Shown here one piece after another: positions 33,425 to 46,024 of a DNA stretch of 64,000 bases. Position 1 is the first letter of the stretch, and the number at the start of each line of letters is the position of its first letter. The DNA is taken from positions 29,018,393 through 29,082,392 of the forward strand of contig JAQMRL010000006.1 of assembly GCA_035578175.1 (NCBI GenBank). Direction: 5' to 3'. The position numbers were made by a program, and so were the translations under genes. Under the pieces are notes generated by a model. The model saw nothing but the letters and a program-made list of their open reading frames with translations, did no database searches and was not told the DNA's origin. Origin of the DNA: Catonia carolina (Eukaryota > Arthropoda > Insecta > Hemiptera > Achilidae).

Positions 33425-33565
33425 TTTTTTTGTTTAACGTCGACTGTTCTGCAATTACTGCTAATGCAGACGGTGAATGATGAAATGATTTTTTGTAACG
33501 TATGAAAAAATGCCGTGCTTGAATGGGATTCGAACCCAAGACCGCATGATGAGAGGCGAGCACGT
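33425..33565 (-). mobile_element. Family D tRNA-derived SINE, second copy
   Basis: On the minus strand, GTGCTCGCCTCTCATCATGC, then GGTTCGAATCC, then the same body as at 18785-18934, extended to CTGCAGAACAGTCGACG. The 5' head with the A box is absent. Confidence 0.7.
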
Positions 33566-33964
33566 ACATACCTCTTAAGATAACGATAATAAAGTTATTT
33601 TAATTTATATTTTTGCACACGTAATTAATAGTAGAGTTGCGTTAATGTATCATGTCTCTACTCCATCATCGTTTTAGTCATCTTTGTAAAATTCCTGGTA
33701 GGTCTGCAAAATTCATGTTAAATATGTAGAGATTAAGTACATTATTATAATTTTGAAGTTTGTCACTGAACCTTCGGTACAATTTTAGATATGTGTCGTT
33801 GAAGTAAGGAACGCTTAAGTCCTCGTGTAGTATTGGATACGTAATCGAGAAATTAGTTATCAGTCGTAAGTTTTTACTTTGGAAACGTTGTATTCGTGAA
33901 ATTACTGATCGCTCTTTACTGCACCATAAAATTTACTACTTGCATCCAGATCTTCATAAAAATC
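33566..33964. other. Interval without recognised feature
   Basis: AT-rich; nothing recognised. Confidence 0.3.
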
Positions 33965-34660
33965 CAGGACTTCATGAAAATTAATAAGAACAAAACGAAA
34001 GTGTTGTGCAGCAGCAAGAAAGTCTAGAAGATGTGGAAAATTTAAAAGTAGGCAACGAAAACATACAGAAACTTAGGGAATTCTGCTATCTAGGGAGTAA
34101 AATAAAAAAAGGATGGTAGAAGCACAAGTGATATCAAAACTAGAATTGCTCAAGCTAGAAAAGCCTTTGAAATGAAAAACAGCTTACAGACTACAAACAT
34201 TGATTTACAGATTAGAAAAAAGTTCTTAAAACACTATGTTTGGAATAAAGCATTGTGCGGGAGTGAAATGTGGGTGAAAGGGGCTGTAGAAAGGAAGAGG
34301 ATAGAAGCTTTTGAAATCTGGTTTTATAGGAAAATGTTAAAGATTAGGTGAATGAACAAAATAAGTAATTTAGAGGTTCTTAGGCGAGTGGATGAAAACA
34401 AATTTATGGAAGCATCTTACCAGAAGAAGGGATGATAGGCTAGTGGGGGATAATTAAGACATCCAGGTATTGGTTTATCAACAATGGAGGGTAATATTGA
34501 GGGACTGAATTGTAGGGGGAGGCAAAGGTTAGAGTTTATAAAGCAAATTACAAAAGATGTGGGCTGTTACAGGTATGTAGATATGAAACGACTTGCGCAA
34601 GATAGAACAGCTTAAAGAACTTTGTCAAACCAGTCGAGAGACTGATGACAAAAAAAACAT
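33965..34660 (+). pseudogene. Non-LTR retrotransposon RT C terminus with 3' end
   Basis: Frames in order read NENIQKLREFCYLGSKIKK, TRIAQARKAFEMKNSLQT, then RKKFLKHYVWNKALCGSEMW and EAFEIWFYRKMLKIR, typical of APE-class non-LTR elements. Several stops are present. The 3' end is CTTGCGCAAGATAGAACAGC...CAGTCGAGAGACTGATGAC, followed by an A run. The same end appears on the minus strand at the right edge of the window. Confidence 0.75.
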
Positions 34661-34964
34661 CCAGATCGGTTGAAGTATCGCCTTGTACTTCAAGACTTTT
34701 GAAGTCATGGGTAGCTTTGACCGCCTGCTGCCTGTATAGCTGTATAGCCTGTATAACTGTTTCAGTCTGTTATTTAGTATTTGTCAGCATTTCTAACGTG
34801 ATTTGATTACTTACAATAAAGTTTAGTTTCTTAAAATAAAAAATAAAAAATTGAAAACCTTTTCAATTAAGTTAATTAAATTCAATTAGGTATAGACAAA
34901 ATTAAAATTATTCAATATTATAGTCAAAATCTTATAATTTATTTAATAAAAAAATTTGGATTTC
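34661..34964. other. AT-rich spacer
   Basis: Nothing recognised. Confidence 0.3.
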
Positions 34965-35842
34965 TCTTGCCTATGTCGATTTCAAGAAATCCAGTTTTCA
35001 CCGGATTTACACGTTTTCAGACCCCTAAACCCATAAATCATTTTAGTGATTGGTCTGTGTGTGTGTCTGTGTGCGCGCGCGCGCGCGCGTTTGTGTGTGA
35101 ACAATATATCTCAAGAACGGAACATTGTGCGAATTTGGAACTTAAAACTTAAGTTAGTTACTACTAGAGGACTCGACACGAACATTTTCATCAAAATCGG
35201 TCAAATGGAAGTAGTAGTTTTTCGTGTAATTTTTATTTTATTTAGATTTTCTCAAAAACGGCTCATTTATGTTTTATGCTCTACAAGATAGGTTACGTTA
35301 TATTTGATAAAATTCTTGGGGAGGCTGTGCTCTCGCAGAATTTTTTTTTTAAGATTACGGCTTTAATATTCATTTTAGCACAAAAATGTATAATGAAAGT
35401 TGTAAAAAATTTAAAAACCTACAACTTTTATTTCAAACATTTTTTCCTATAACGCTTAGTTTAGCGGTAATTAGTAATTTTCTAGTTTTTTTTCATGAAA
35501 ATCTGTGAAAAAATGAATTTTTTTAACATTTCGGCTTTAGTATGCATTTTACGACAAAAGTGTATAATAAAATTTATAGGAAATTAAAGATCTACAACTT
35601 TTATGTCAAGCTATTTTCTCTACAGAGCCTAGTTTAGCGTGAAAGAGTGATCTTCCGCATTATTAAGCCAAACTAAGATTGATTTTCATTTGCATCATTC
35701 ACTCACTCATGATTAAAATTAAGTTATGTATTTTTAGATTAGTTTTTTTGTTTAAATTTTAATGTTTTATTACTAATGTTAAGTTATTTTGGTCATTATA
35801 TTGGCAATAGATAGTCGTGTGATTGTTTCACACCAGATTTTT
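34965..35842 (+). mobile_element. Family A helentron-like repeat, full copy
   Basis: Opens with TTCTCTTGCC, then a GT/GC microsatellite (35056-35098, including a (CG)n core), then the body, a degraded subterminal repeat (GGCAATAGATAG), and the terminal hairpin GTGTGATTGTTTCACAC followed by CAGATTTTTA and CTAG. Confidence 0.75.
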
Positions 35843-36602
35843 ACTAGTGGTCTTTTCATTAGTAGGTTTCAGAAAAGGTTACTGACCCAATGCCATACAC
35901 ACAAGCATTGCATTCGGTAGGAATATGCCAATTTCATTGAAATTTGCTTACTTTAATATTTTTATGCCAGTTACTTATTTAAATGATTGTTTAAAATTTA
36001 ATTACAGTAAAAAATATTGCGTATATAATTCAATATAAACTTTTAGTTGAATTAGCTATTTGTGTAATAAATTATAACCAATTATTATGCATTTCTAGCA
36101 AAAAATTGTAAAAAATTTACAATATTAAGTTACACGCAATGGAAAAATGATTATTATTACAAAAAATTTAGTAATCTACATAATATGATCATAAATAATA
36201 AAATATATACATTCTTTCATAAAGAAAAACGTAGATTAAAATGCTTGTCAATCTACACTAAAATTAAACATTATAAAACGGAAGTACAACCAGAAATTAC
36301 GTATGGGTACGAAACGTTATTTAAGAGGAGACTGTACCAATGTTAAATTTGCTATTATTAGGTACATTTTTCATAGGATTGGTGGAAGTTACGAAAATTA
36401 AACTTTACACACTGATAGTTGTAGGATGGTTGTAGGATGGCTACTGACATTTTTTCAATTTAATCTGTTGGACCATAAAGTTAAAAAAAAATAACGAACA
36501 ACATAAAATTTTTACAATTTTGTTCCAAGTTTTTTCGATATTACTATTTTTTTAGAACCTAAGGAAGTAAAAACAATGTCGGTGAATGTGCATGTACATG
36601 AT

Positions 36603-36604
<2 letters not shown>
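35843..36604. other. AT-rich interval
   Basis: Nothing recognised. Confidence 0.3.

Positions 36605-36635
<31 letters not shown>
36605..36635 (-). repeat. T31 tract, probable minus-strand poly(A) tail
   Basis: 31 uninterrupted Ts. On the minus strand the run follows AAATAAAGTTATTAAAG, which includes a polyadenylation signal, so it looks like the poly(A) end of a retroposed sequence whose body would lie to the right. The inserted body was not identified. A ~22 bp tandem duplication (ACATGATAATTAACTGGTAA) lies near 36830-36875. Confidence 0.6.
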
Positions 36636-36638
<3 letters not shown>

Positions 36639-37255
36639 TTTAATAACTTTATTTGCAACTATATACGAAGATACAACGAGCAAATTAGATGACAGTAAAC
36701 AAAGGATGACAAGGAAAAAAAAATAAAATAAAAATAAATAAATGAAAAAGAACAGTGATACCCATTGGTATATGTTCTATGAAATAAAGTTCATGATACA
36801 TGAATGATAAATAACAACATAAGAAAAAAAACATGATAATTAACTGGTAAAAAACATGATAATTAACTGGTAAAAATTTCAGCCTAGTAGGTTAAATGGT
36901 TTCTGAGAAAAACGTACCTTAGTGTTAAAAATCTAAATTCACGGGAAAAAACACAAATGAGAAACAAAATGTACACAAATAAGTTTAATTTCCTATCAAC
37001 AGTTGGTTAGAAAACTGCACCAACAGCAGAGAATAGTGAAGCAGATATTTAAAATAACTAAATTTCGTTTTGGACTAAAACGAGCAATATAAAAATATGA
37101 AAAATATTTGTTCTTGGCGTCTTGTTAATTTTTAGGATAAGCCTGATAAAAACGTAAATTATTTCATTAAAAAAATTTTTGTTTTAATTTAATGTTTTTG
37201 TGGTAGGTCTAGGTCTAAACTATTGAAAAACATAAAAAACCGAAAATCAAAATTA
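36636..37255. other. AT-rich interval, possible retroposon body
   Basis: No coding potential seen. It may hold the sequence that carries the T31 tail. Confidence 0.3.
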
Positions 37256-37505
37256 TCAGTCTAACCCATCATACATTCCCCCCTTAAGCTGAACCAAAAA
37301 ACAGAACACATAAAATCCAAAAACTGGAAAGAGAATTCTTAGAATCTGTATACCCAAAAAAACACAACGTAATGGGTGAATGGAGACTGTTACCCAACGA
37401 ACAAATCTACATAGAAAATGAGCCAACAATAGACTCAATAAAGAAAAAGAGAATATTGTTCTTTTTCCACTTAATTAGAATTTTTAAAAACTCAGTAAAA
37501 TTAAT
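37256..37505 (+). pseudogene. RTE-like C-terminal relic
   Basis: One frame reads GEWRLLPNEQIYIENEPTID, then SIKKKRILFFFHLIRIFKNS. It parallels the intact RTE at 48785-48900 (GWRLKSNREIYQ, then MKKRRLLFFGHLHRM). Both sides are degraded. Confidence 0.6.
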
Positions 37506-39039
37506 TTAAAAATAATGTGCTTCGACCTTGCTTGTATTAATCAATACAAAATACATGTAATCCTTCGAAATAAATGTATTAAACAAATACAAAATTGTTG
37601 GTAAAGGGGGGCAATAAGGTTTTTTATCTCTTGAATTCTGCCAAAGATCATTAGTAACTTACTTCTTTTTTCCGCTATTATATATCCATCAAAACAGTAA
37701 AGTTAATAAAAAAATATAATAGATAATAAGTAAATTACATATTTTTATGTTACATTATTAAAGAAGATAAAAAATTATATAATGCAATGATAAACACGTT
37801 TCTAATTATGAAGTTATATATATTTTTTTATTACTTAAAAAAATTTACTTTTCCGTTTTAATTATTTCTATTGAAATTCATATTTACGTAATGCTACTTT
37901 ATCTATATACACGCATACTTATTAAGTTATTTTATAATTTATTTGTGTAAGGAATACGAATTAGTAGTATTGCAAAGTCATAAAAAACACAATTTACTTC
38001 TGACTAATTAGCTGTTACTATTGTAAGTTAAAATATTATTTAAACAATTTAAAAACAAGCAATGTTTCATAAATAAGTAATATCAAGCAGAATAATTTAA
38101 AGTGAATTAGTAAATAAATCAATATTTCTGTTAAGGCTCATTTTTTATGAACAGCTGTTCAGTTCGTTTAAGAGTTTAGTTGCATAAAAGTACGGTTGTC
38201 TTTATGAAAAATCTAGGTAAGTACAATTTTGAAAGTGTTTTAATACGTATTATGAGAGATAGATTGATAGAAAAACGTTTAAAAGGGTCACAACGTATTT
38301 TCGGTCAAAATTTTAATTTTTATTGTTTTTCGCACCAATACTAGTATTTTTGTTAAAATCCCAGATGTAGTTCTTTTGTTTAACTTTGGCTAACTCCGGA
38401 TGGGTAATTTTGAATAAAAATTTTCCCCATCATCAAAAGTTATTATTCTAAATTGCCCATTTAGTTTAAAATTGCTTTAGATGATACTGAATCTGAGGTA
38501 ATTACTTGAAACCAATACCTTCATCGGTTGCTGAGGAACCGAGTGGATATTTTAACATGGGTAAGATGGCGACCCGCATTAAAAATTATTAAAATAAATT
38601 AAATTTTTATGATAATCAAAACTCCCTATATTCTGGAAAAATAATATGAATTTCATATATAATATCAGAAATTAAAGTTTCTGTATTCTGTTTTGAGGTT
38701 CTTATAATATACATTACAATGAAAAGAAAACCGTTTGATTTTTTTAAAATATTCGAAACAAAAGATTACTCAGTAGAAGAGATGAAAGTGGTTTCATGAT
38801 GATAGGAGCGGTGGCTAAATTTTCTGTTCTAAATTGTGTAGGGAGTAAAAGGGAATGTAGTTTGTAAAGGGTCTTTCAAACAAAACGTTGGAAATTATAA
38901 AGGGTGGAAAATAATAATCCCTACTAATACCCTTCTGAAAACTAGTCCAGCGAAATTTAAAACCCATTATGAATAAAGTAAATGTTAAATTGTAGATTTC
39001 GCCTTGATTTCGATATATGTATAGGTCATATAACTTTTA
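37506..39039. other. 1.5 kb AT-rich interval
   Basis: No gene or repeat family recognised. Confidence 0.3.
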
Positions 39040-39180
39040 TATCCCTAATGTACGTTTATCAATCTGCTCAATTTCAGAAAAATCAGTAACCCTTTGATAC
39101 AATGAGATGAGGATGATGACGTATGAATGAAATGTATTTTTTTAAAAACTCAGCCCAACAATTCCTGAGAGATATAAAGT
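39040..39180 (+). repeat. Family B repeat, diverged copy
   Basis: TCCCTAATGTACGTTTATCA through CAACAATTCCTGAGAGATA aligns with 43060-43170 and 57665-57790. Confidence 0.55.
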
Positions 39181-40439
39181 TTCTAAAAATTTTTTTTAGT
39201 TTCAATTTTAAACTGAAAATATTCAATGGTGGCAACAAAAATTACATGCCACCGATATGGCAGTTTCTAAACGGCATGTTTTCTAATAAATTTCAGCTAA
39301 AATTCAGCCTTTTAGTACAAAGGGTAAAATAATTACAGCGTTTTTAAATAAAATTATTGTTTTCGTTCCCGATGGACGTAACGAATTTGAACTAACGCTG
39401 TATCCCTTTAATTAATAAGGGAACGGAATTACACTCCAAATAAATGTTGCAAATGTGAAAGTTTTTTCAGTTGCATAGGAAATATTTAAAAAACATGCAT
39501 TAAAAATGTACGTTCGGCTGTATGTTGTTAAACTTAGACAAAATTTATTGTGCTAACTCTATTCTGATAAAGAAACAGCATTTTATTCACAGTAATGTTT
39601 GAAAAAATTACAGGATTTAAGCAAATTCTGAGGCCTATCAGTAAGACAATAAAAACAAAATAATTAAAATTAAAATAACTTACTGTATTGTCAAGAACAA
39701 GGATACATTCAATTAGACTTAAAAATAGTAGTCATTTAAAAAAATCTTCCGGATCATTATACAAAAGTAGAGTTGATGTTGTTTCTGCAACTTTAGTAGA
39801 GCTTTCTTGCTGATTTTCAAACTTAATTCTGCCAAAATTGGAGTTAATACCCTTTACCTCTAGGGCAAAGATGTTTAATCACAATTGGGCTATATGAAAT
39901 AAAACCACTTTTTTTGAACTTGATTCAATAAATGGTTTAGGCTAAATACGTAGTTCGTATACTGGAGGAAGGAAATTAAAAAAGTACAACCCAAATTGAA
40001 CCTCCATTTAATATTTTATTATAACTAAATTAAAAACCAACTGATCGAGTTATAAACGATTCGTCAAGTCACAGGAATTCTTTAAAAAAAATTAAACAAA
40101 ATTACTAATCAGTAAGGCATATTTTGTGAACTTCAGTTATATTATCTTTAGGTAGAAGTTGACCTTGAAAAGTCAACATTAATCATTTAGCCTACCTGCA
40201 TTTGTGAGTTAATATATTCTAATAAATATTAAAACAATCATTTTTACCATACAAACGTTAACTTAACTTAATGATAAGTCTGTGCAATTTCTATGTGAGA
40301 TAACGTAAGAAAACAATCACACGAAATTTATTACTGTTCTTCAGTTGTGTAACATCAAAGAAAACAAAGCATTTTGTAAATTACAGCTATTAAACGTTTA
40401 AAACATTTAATTATCTAATATAGTTATTTTTACTTTTGA
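39181..40439. other. AT-rich interval
   Basis: No gene or repeat family recognised. Confidence 0.3.
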
Positions 40440-40975
40440 GACCTCATCGGATCACGCTAGTTCATGTTTGCTGGGTTTCTTTGAAAAACGCGCTCTCCTA
40501 AGTGTGGCTTCCTTTCGTTCGGCTCACATTTTCTTAAAACGTTCCGATCTCTATTTCCGGTCTTCGTCGGTAAACACCCTGTTGTACACTCTTCTTGTTT
40601 TTGGTTTGAATGTTAGCATATTAGTCTTCACTAGTTAGCTGATTTTGTTAGCAGGTCTTGTTTAGTGATTCCAAGTTCCTCCACATCGTCATCCTCCACC
40701 TCCTTCAGCCACCTAGGTCTCGACACCTTATTCCAAAAATGGTTGATCAGCCGGTTCACAAGTCTGGACTTTTCGGCTCTGAGTATGTGTCCTAATATTG
40801 GTCATATTCGCTCGCTTTGGTTCTCACTCAATGCCAACGGTGAGTAGATCTACTGTTACCTTAAAAATTTTACGTTTGCCATCAGTGAGATTTTTTCGGT
40901 TTCTTTTCAATCTTCTGTCAGATGTAAAGAGTAAATATTTCGAACTAGAAATCTTATGGATTAGGAGTTTTACGA
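40440..40975 (-). pseudogene. RTE-like RT C-terminal fragment
   Basis: The minus strand reads GHILRAEKSRLVNRLINHFW, then NKVSRPRWLKEVEDDDVEEL and GITKQDLLTKSAN. This is a typical C-terminal signature of RTE-type endonuclease/reverse transcriptases in insects. The upstream RT domain is missing and the sequence downstream is diverged. Confidence 0.65.
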
Positions 40976-40980
40976 TTTAA

Positions 40981-41926
40981 TTTTTATTTTCTCTTCCCGA
41001 CCTATATGAATATATAGGAAGGAAAGTATTGTTTTCATGTATTTTTCGAAATCGAATTTTCAACGGATCTACACGTTTTTAGACCCTCTGAACCCAAAAA
41101 ACATGTTTTTAACGATTGGTGTGTGTGTGTGTGTGTGCGCGCGTGTGAAAAAAATATCTCAAGAATGGAACATCGTACGAAGTTGAAACTTAAAAATTAA
41201 GTTAGATACTACTACCGGTCCCGACACAGACATTTAAATCAAAATCGGTCAACCGGAGTAGTGGTTCATTCGTATAACTTTTCACTTTTTTGCGATTTTC
41301 TCAAACGGCTTCTACGATGTTTTTAAAACGCTTTATTTACTAATTTTTTTTTGCTCTGCAAGGTAGGGTAGACGGCATGTCTGCTGAAATTCTTGGAAAG
41401 GCTGTTTTCTCGTAAAAAAATGTTATTTTTTAAGATTGCAGCTTTAATATGCATTTTAGCGCAAAAACCTATAGAATAAAAGTTGTAAAGAATTTAATAT
41501 CTTACAGCTTTTATTTCAAATATTCTTTTGTACAACGCTTAGTTTAGGGGTAATTAGCAATTTTCTGTTTTTTTGTCACGAAAATGTGTAAAAAATCAAT
41601 TTTTTAAATATTTCAGCCTTAGACATTTTACGACAAAAATGTATATAAGGAAATTTATACGAAAATTAACAGATGTACAATTTTTAATTCAAGCATTTTT
41701 CTCTTCAGAGCCTAGTTTAATGTGAATGAGTGATTTTCTGTATTTTTATGCCAAACTGAGGTTGATTTTCATTCTGCGTCTTTCACTCATGATTAAACTT
41801 AGGTTATATTTATTGAGGTTAGTTGTTTTGTTTATTTCTACTGGTTTATTACTAATGTTAGGTTATTTTGGTCATTATTTGCAATGGTAAGAGAAAGTTG
41901 TGTGAGTGTTTCACACTAAATTTTTT
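40981..41926 (+). mobile_element. Family A helentron-like repeat, full copy
   Basis: Begins TTTTCTCTTCCCGACC with the AGGAAGGAAAGTATTG block. A short GT tract lies at 41119-41147. The body is followed by GGTAAGAGAAAGTTG and then the hairpin GTGTGAGTGTTTCACAC and TAAATTTTTT. Confidence 0.8.
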
Positions 41927-41953
41927 CGTACGAGTTTTCAATTAATCCATATA

Positions 41954-42323
41954 CAGAAGAACCTTGTAAACCCGTATCAACTGGGGTCTGAGTTAACGAA
42001 AATCCGGGTTATCCAGAGAATAACGAAAAATAGATAAAAAGAACAAACTTATCAAAAGTATTTTATAATGTACAGTAGTTCAAAACTTATTATCAGCACA
42101 CGTTCACCTATAAAAACATCATACTGTATGTATTTACACTATACACAATATAGTTACAAATTAGCCAGTAGTAAAACATGCAGCAAGCTTTTGCTTTCTC
42201 AGTTTTGTGTATCGCTAACAAGCAGTGCGATCTCGCATCCGCTTTAGCATTAGAAGCTCGTTTCGCAATGTTTCGGTTTTACCCTCGAAATAAACCTGGT
42301 TCGGATTAACGAGAGCCTACTGT
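41954..42323. mobile_element. Pogo/Tigger-like MITE
   Basis: The ends are CAGAAGAACC... and ...GAGAGCCTACTG, flanked by TA (41952-41953 and 42324-42325). Sub-terminal GAAAATCCGGGTTATCC on the left and GGTTCGGATTAACGAGAG on the right resemble pogo/Tigger-type terminal repeats. There is no transposase. The terminal repeats are imperfect. Confidence 0.5.
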
Positions 42324-42325
42324 AT

Positions 42326-43045
42326 ATACGTTATGTTTGTTGGATAGAGCGTACGGGACGTTTCTTATGGCACGTAATGATTTGTATCAATAACGTTTAA
42401 GTACATTAAGCATTGTTTTGTGTTGACAGATTTCAAATATCTAAGGCTGAAATAAGATTGATAAAGCAAAACTTTTAATGATAATGAGCGAAAAAATTGT
42501 AGTCTTAAGAAACTATAAATATTCTTGAATCGATTATTTAATGTTCGTCCCTTATTAGTAATGTAGTTTCTTCATGACAACTTACTAGATTACATAATCC
42601 AGAAAAATAAAAAATAAAATATTTCTGTAAGATTTTTCTACAAAAGTACCGACTTCCAAAAGTAGATTTTATAACTGCATTTATTAGTCTTTATATATTT
42701 AAAAATAGAATACACGTATATATTTTATAAAACTTGCAGATTATTATCAGGTAGAAAAAAAAGAGAAAAAACGATGAGTCAATAAGTTGAATTGAAGGTT
42801 TTCAAAGAGCCGGCTTGTAATTATTTCTTTACCGAGAAAAATTGGTTTAGAAAATTACAAGGTTTCTCGGAGTATTTTTCCTATTTACACCTCATCACAA
42901 AATAAAAATCTGTAATACTAGGGGACCTGTACTCGCTTCGCTCGTCAACTAAAAATATTTTACCTACAATGAAATCGGAACTAGATAAATAGCGGACATC
43001 ATCATCGGCTTCGCACGGGTGACTATAAAAAAGTTTTCATTAACT
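42326..43045. other. AT-rich interval
   Basis: No gene. 42930-43030 holds TTCGCTCGTC and GGCTTCGCACGGGTGACTAT, a string common at the edges of dispersed repeats; unassigned. Confidence 0.3.
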
Positions 43046-43230
43046 TTTTTTTATAATCCCTAATTTGTGTACGTTACAATCTGTTCAATTCAGAACAATA
43101 AGCAACCCCATGACGAGGGGTAGTCTTGTACAGACTCAGGACGACCATTCCTGAGAGAGTATGGTTAATTGAACCCCAACCATCAAAGTACACCAATAAC
43201 CAATGTCCTACATTCTAATCCGTAATAGCG
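43046..43230 (+). repeat. Family B repeat, best copy with uninterrupted TTAA site
   Basis: ATCCCTAATTTGTGTACG, then GACCATTCCTGAGAGAGTAT, then GGTTAATTGAACCCCAACC, then ATCAAAGTACACC. It is the unoccupied counterpart of the copy broken by the piggyBac-like element at 57796-60158. Confidence 0.75.
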
Positions 43231-43344
43231 AAGGATTGCTTAATTGGAAACTGAACTGTTTCAAATGAAAAAGGTAAAGTCCCTGGAGACAAATGAACGC
43301 AACGGCATAACGTCCCGGAGGTATCTCTTCATTAATTACTACTC

Positions 43345-45780
43345 ACTCACAAACCATAATAGATAATATTTTAACAAATATGGAGAGTTGTCAGGTTAGG
43401 TTAAGGGGTTCAGAGCTCTCTGATCACGGCTACCAAGTATTAGAGATTCAGGATTTAGGTAGTCATGTCCCAAATCAAAAAAGTATTAAAGAATTTAGGC
43501 AGGAAGACCAAGGGAATATTAATTGTTTGTTACATAGTTTATCCAAAGAGGATTGGAAGACGGTTTTCAATTCATCTGACATTAATCAAAAATATCATAA
43601 TTTTATTGAGACATTAAAATTTCATTATAATAATAGTTGTCCAATTAAAAAGAAAGATGTAAAAAATATTGCCAGTGAAACAGATGAGTGGGTCACAGGG
43701 GAAATTTTGCAAATGAGGTCTGAAGTTAGAGATGTATACTCAGATTTTCTCTCACATAGGACTACCTAAAAAACCATAGAACAAAGGTACAAAACTATTA
43801 AAAAACATTATGCCAGAGAAGTCCAGAGAGCTAAATGTAAAAAAACTGCTGAAGCTCTTCATAAATCACCAAATCTAAACTCAGCAATATGGGAAATAAT
43901 TAATAAGAATCGAGGTGTAGTTAGCAACAAAAGTTTTACTGATATACCTAATATTGTTAACAAAAACAATGAACTTATAGAGAATGGTATAGAAATTTGT
44001 AATTATTTTAACAAATATTACCAGGAAGTAGCTTTAAAACTTAAACAACAGATTAGGGAAACAGTGGGATGTTATGATCCAAAAGGTAACGAGGTAGTTA
44101 ATCAATTCTTATTTAGCCTAGTTTCAAGGGAGGAATTAGAATCAGTTATTGATAGTTTGAAAAGTAAGAAAACATGTGGGTTAGATGGGATTTCCAGTAT
44201 AATTGTTAAAGAATGTAAACATCTTTTAATTACTCCTCTCCTTCATTTGATTAACTTCTCACTTGAAGCAGGTGTATTTCCAAACAAACTGAAGGAGGCT
44301 AAAATATTGCGTATATTTAAGAATGGAGATAGCCAGTTAGTTGAAAATTATAGACCCATAAGTATTTTAAACACAATCAGTAAAATTTTTGAAAAGGTAG
44401 TATTTATTAGGTTAATCAGTTTCTTGACTGAAAACCTAATCATCTCAGAGGATCAGCATGGTTTCCAAAAAGGTAGATCAACTAAAACTGCAATTGTTTC
44501 ACTTGTGGAGCAAGTAGTTGATATATTGGACGCTGGGGAGAAAGCATTGGCAGTGTTTCTGGATCTGAGTAAAGCTTTCGATTGTGTTGATCATGAAATT
44601 TTATTGAAAACACTAGTCATTAGGCGTTAGGGATGTAGAGTTGAAATGGTTTCAATCTTACCTTATTAATAGATTACAGTGTGTGGAGTTAACTAGGGTT
44701 GTTAGAGGGAAACTTACAAAAGTTGTATCTGGAAAGCTTGAAGTCAAAGCAGGCGTTCCACAGGGGTCAGTTTTAGGTCCAATCCTGTTTCTATTGTACA
44801 TTAATAGGTTACCAGAAGTCATCCCTAATGGCAGAGCTTTGTTGTTTGCTGATGATACTTCAGTAATCAGTAATAGTTTACTGGCAGATGCTCTTGAAGT
44901 AAATACACATGTTAACATAGAGTCCATAGTGCAGTTCTTGAATCAAATGTTATTAACAGTTAATGGGAAAAAGTGTCAGTACTTGCAGTTCAAAAATAAA
45001 CATAACGTTAAAGAAAGTAGAGAAGTGGATGTATTTATTCATAATAATAGTTTAGAGCATGTAGAAACAGTGAAGTTCCTGGGCGTATCTCTAGATAGAT
45101 CTTTGTCTTGGGACTTCTATACCAATCAAGTTTGTAGTAAAATATCATCTGGAGTATTTGCACTAAAACAAATTGCCAGATTAAATGATAAAAAATTACT
45201 AATGGCAGCTTATCATGGCCTCATTCTGTCTCATATCCGTTATGGTATTTTAGTATGGGGTAATTCTAGCATGGGTAATATGAATAGGGTTTTTAAAATT
45301 CAAAAGAAAGCTATTAGGTGTATGGTGGGAGCTAATCAGCTAACCTCAAGCAGGCCACTATTTAAGGAGCTTAAATTGCTTACAGTTCCCTGTCTCTACA
45401 TTTTTGAGGTGATTATGTATGTTAGGCAAAATAATTTTATGCAGAATCTCAATGTTCACAATCATAACACGAGAAACAGGAATGATTATTATGTGGCTAA
45501 TCACTCCACAAAATTGTTTGAACAAAAACCTACTTATGCAGGGAGAAAATTCATAAATAAATTACCCCAATCTTTAAAGTGTTGTGAGGATTTGAATTCC
45601 TTTAAAAAAAATCTAAAAAATTACTTGATCGGTAAAACTTTTTATAGCGTACAAGAATTTCTTTCTTGATAGTAGTGATACATAGCGTGTTTCTTATATG
45701 TATTTCAGGTGTTATATCTGACGACATGTCCTATACTCCTCCTGGAGTCTCCAGGGCGCAAAAAGAAAAAAAAAAAAACA
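43345..45780 (+). mobile_element. CR1/Jockey-superfamily non-LTR retrotransposon, 5' truncated
   Basis: It starts inside the C-terminal edge of the endonuclease (TIIDNILTN, then ELSDHGYQVLEI) and runs through a whole RT to a short 3' UTR, with an A-rich tail at 45760-45779. The upstream endonuclease is lost, as in most insertions of this class. The clade (CR1, Daphne or Jockey) cannot be settled without alignment. Confidence 0.8.
43353..45669 (+). pseudogene. RT ORF of the CR1/Jockey-like element, one stop and one frameshift
   Basis: One frame is open from 43353 to 44630 except for a TAA at 43767-43769. An apparent loss of one base near 44620 then moves the frame, which stays open from 44641 to 45669. 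Motifs: KSKKTCGLDGISSIIVKEC, NYRPISIL, DQHGFQKGRSTKTAI, FLDLSKAFDCVDH, GVPQGSVLGPILF, the active site LLFADDTS, and a C-terminal HIRYGILVWGNSS and KIQKKAIRCMVG region. All catalytic residues persist, so only two small lesions disable an otherwise well-preserved RT. Confidence 0.85.
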
Positions 45781-46024
45781 AAAATTTAGTTTTATAATAA
45801 AAATTATTTTGGCAGCGAATCTCCGTTCCGGAAAAGTCTTTTACGCAGAACAAACCGTTCTGATCAAGGTAAAAGGACGACGGATTGCCTCCACGTTGGT
45901 GCTGCTGGATAGGTCATTCCTAAGAATGGCTGAACTGAACCGGAGAAAATTCCAGGCTCACAACCTGGTCTTACTATGAGCAGAGCCCCGGCTCTCTCCA
46001 CAAAACAATCGCAACTCAAAACGC

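Noticed and set aside
35817..35847. CTAG after the family A hairpin as a canonical Helitron CTRR end
   Set aside because: Only this copy has CTAG after the hairpin; other copies end in ATTTTT with different flanks, so a classic Helitron terminus is not supported.
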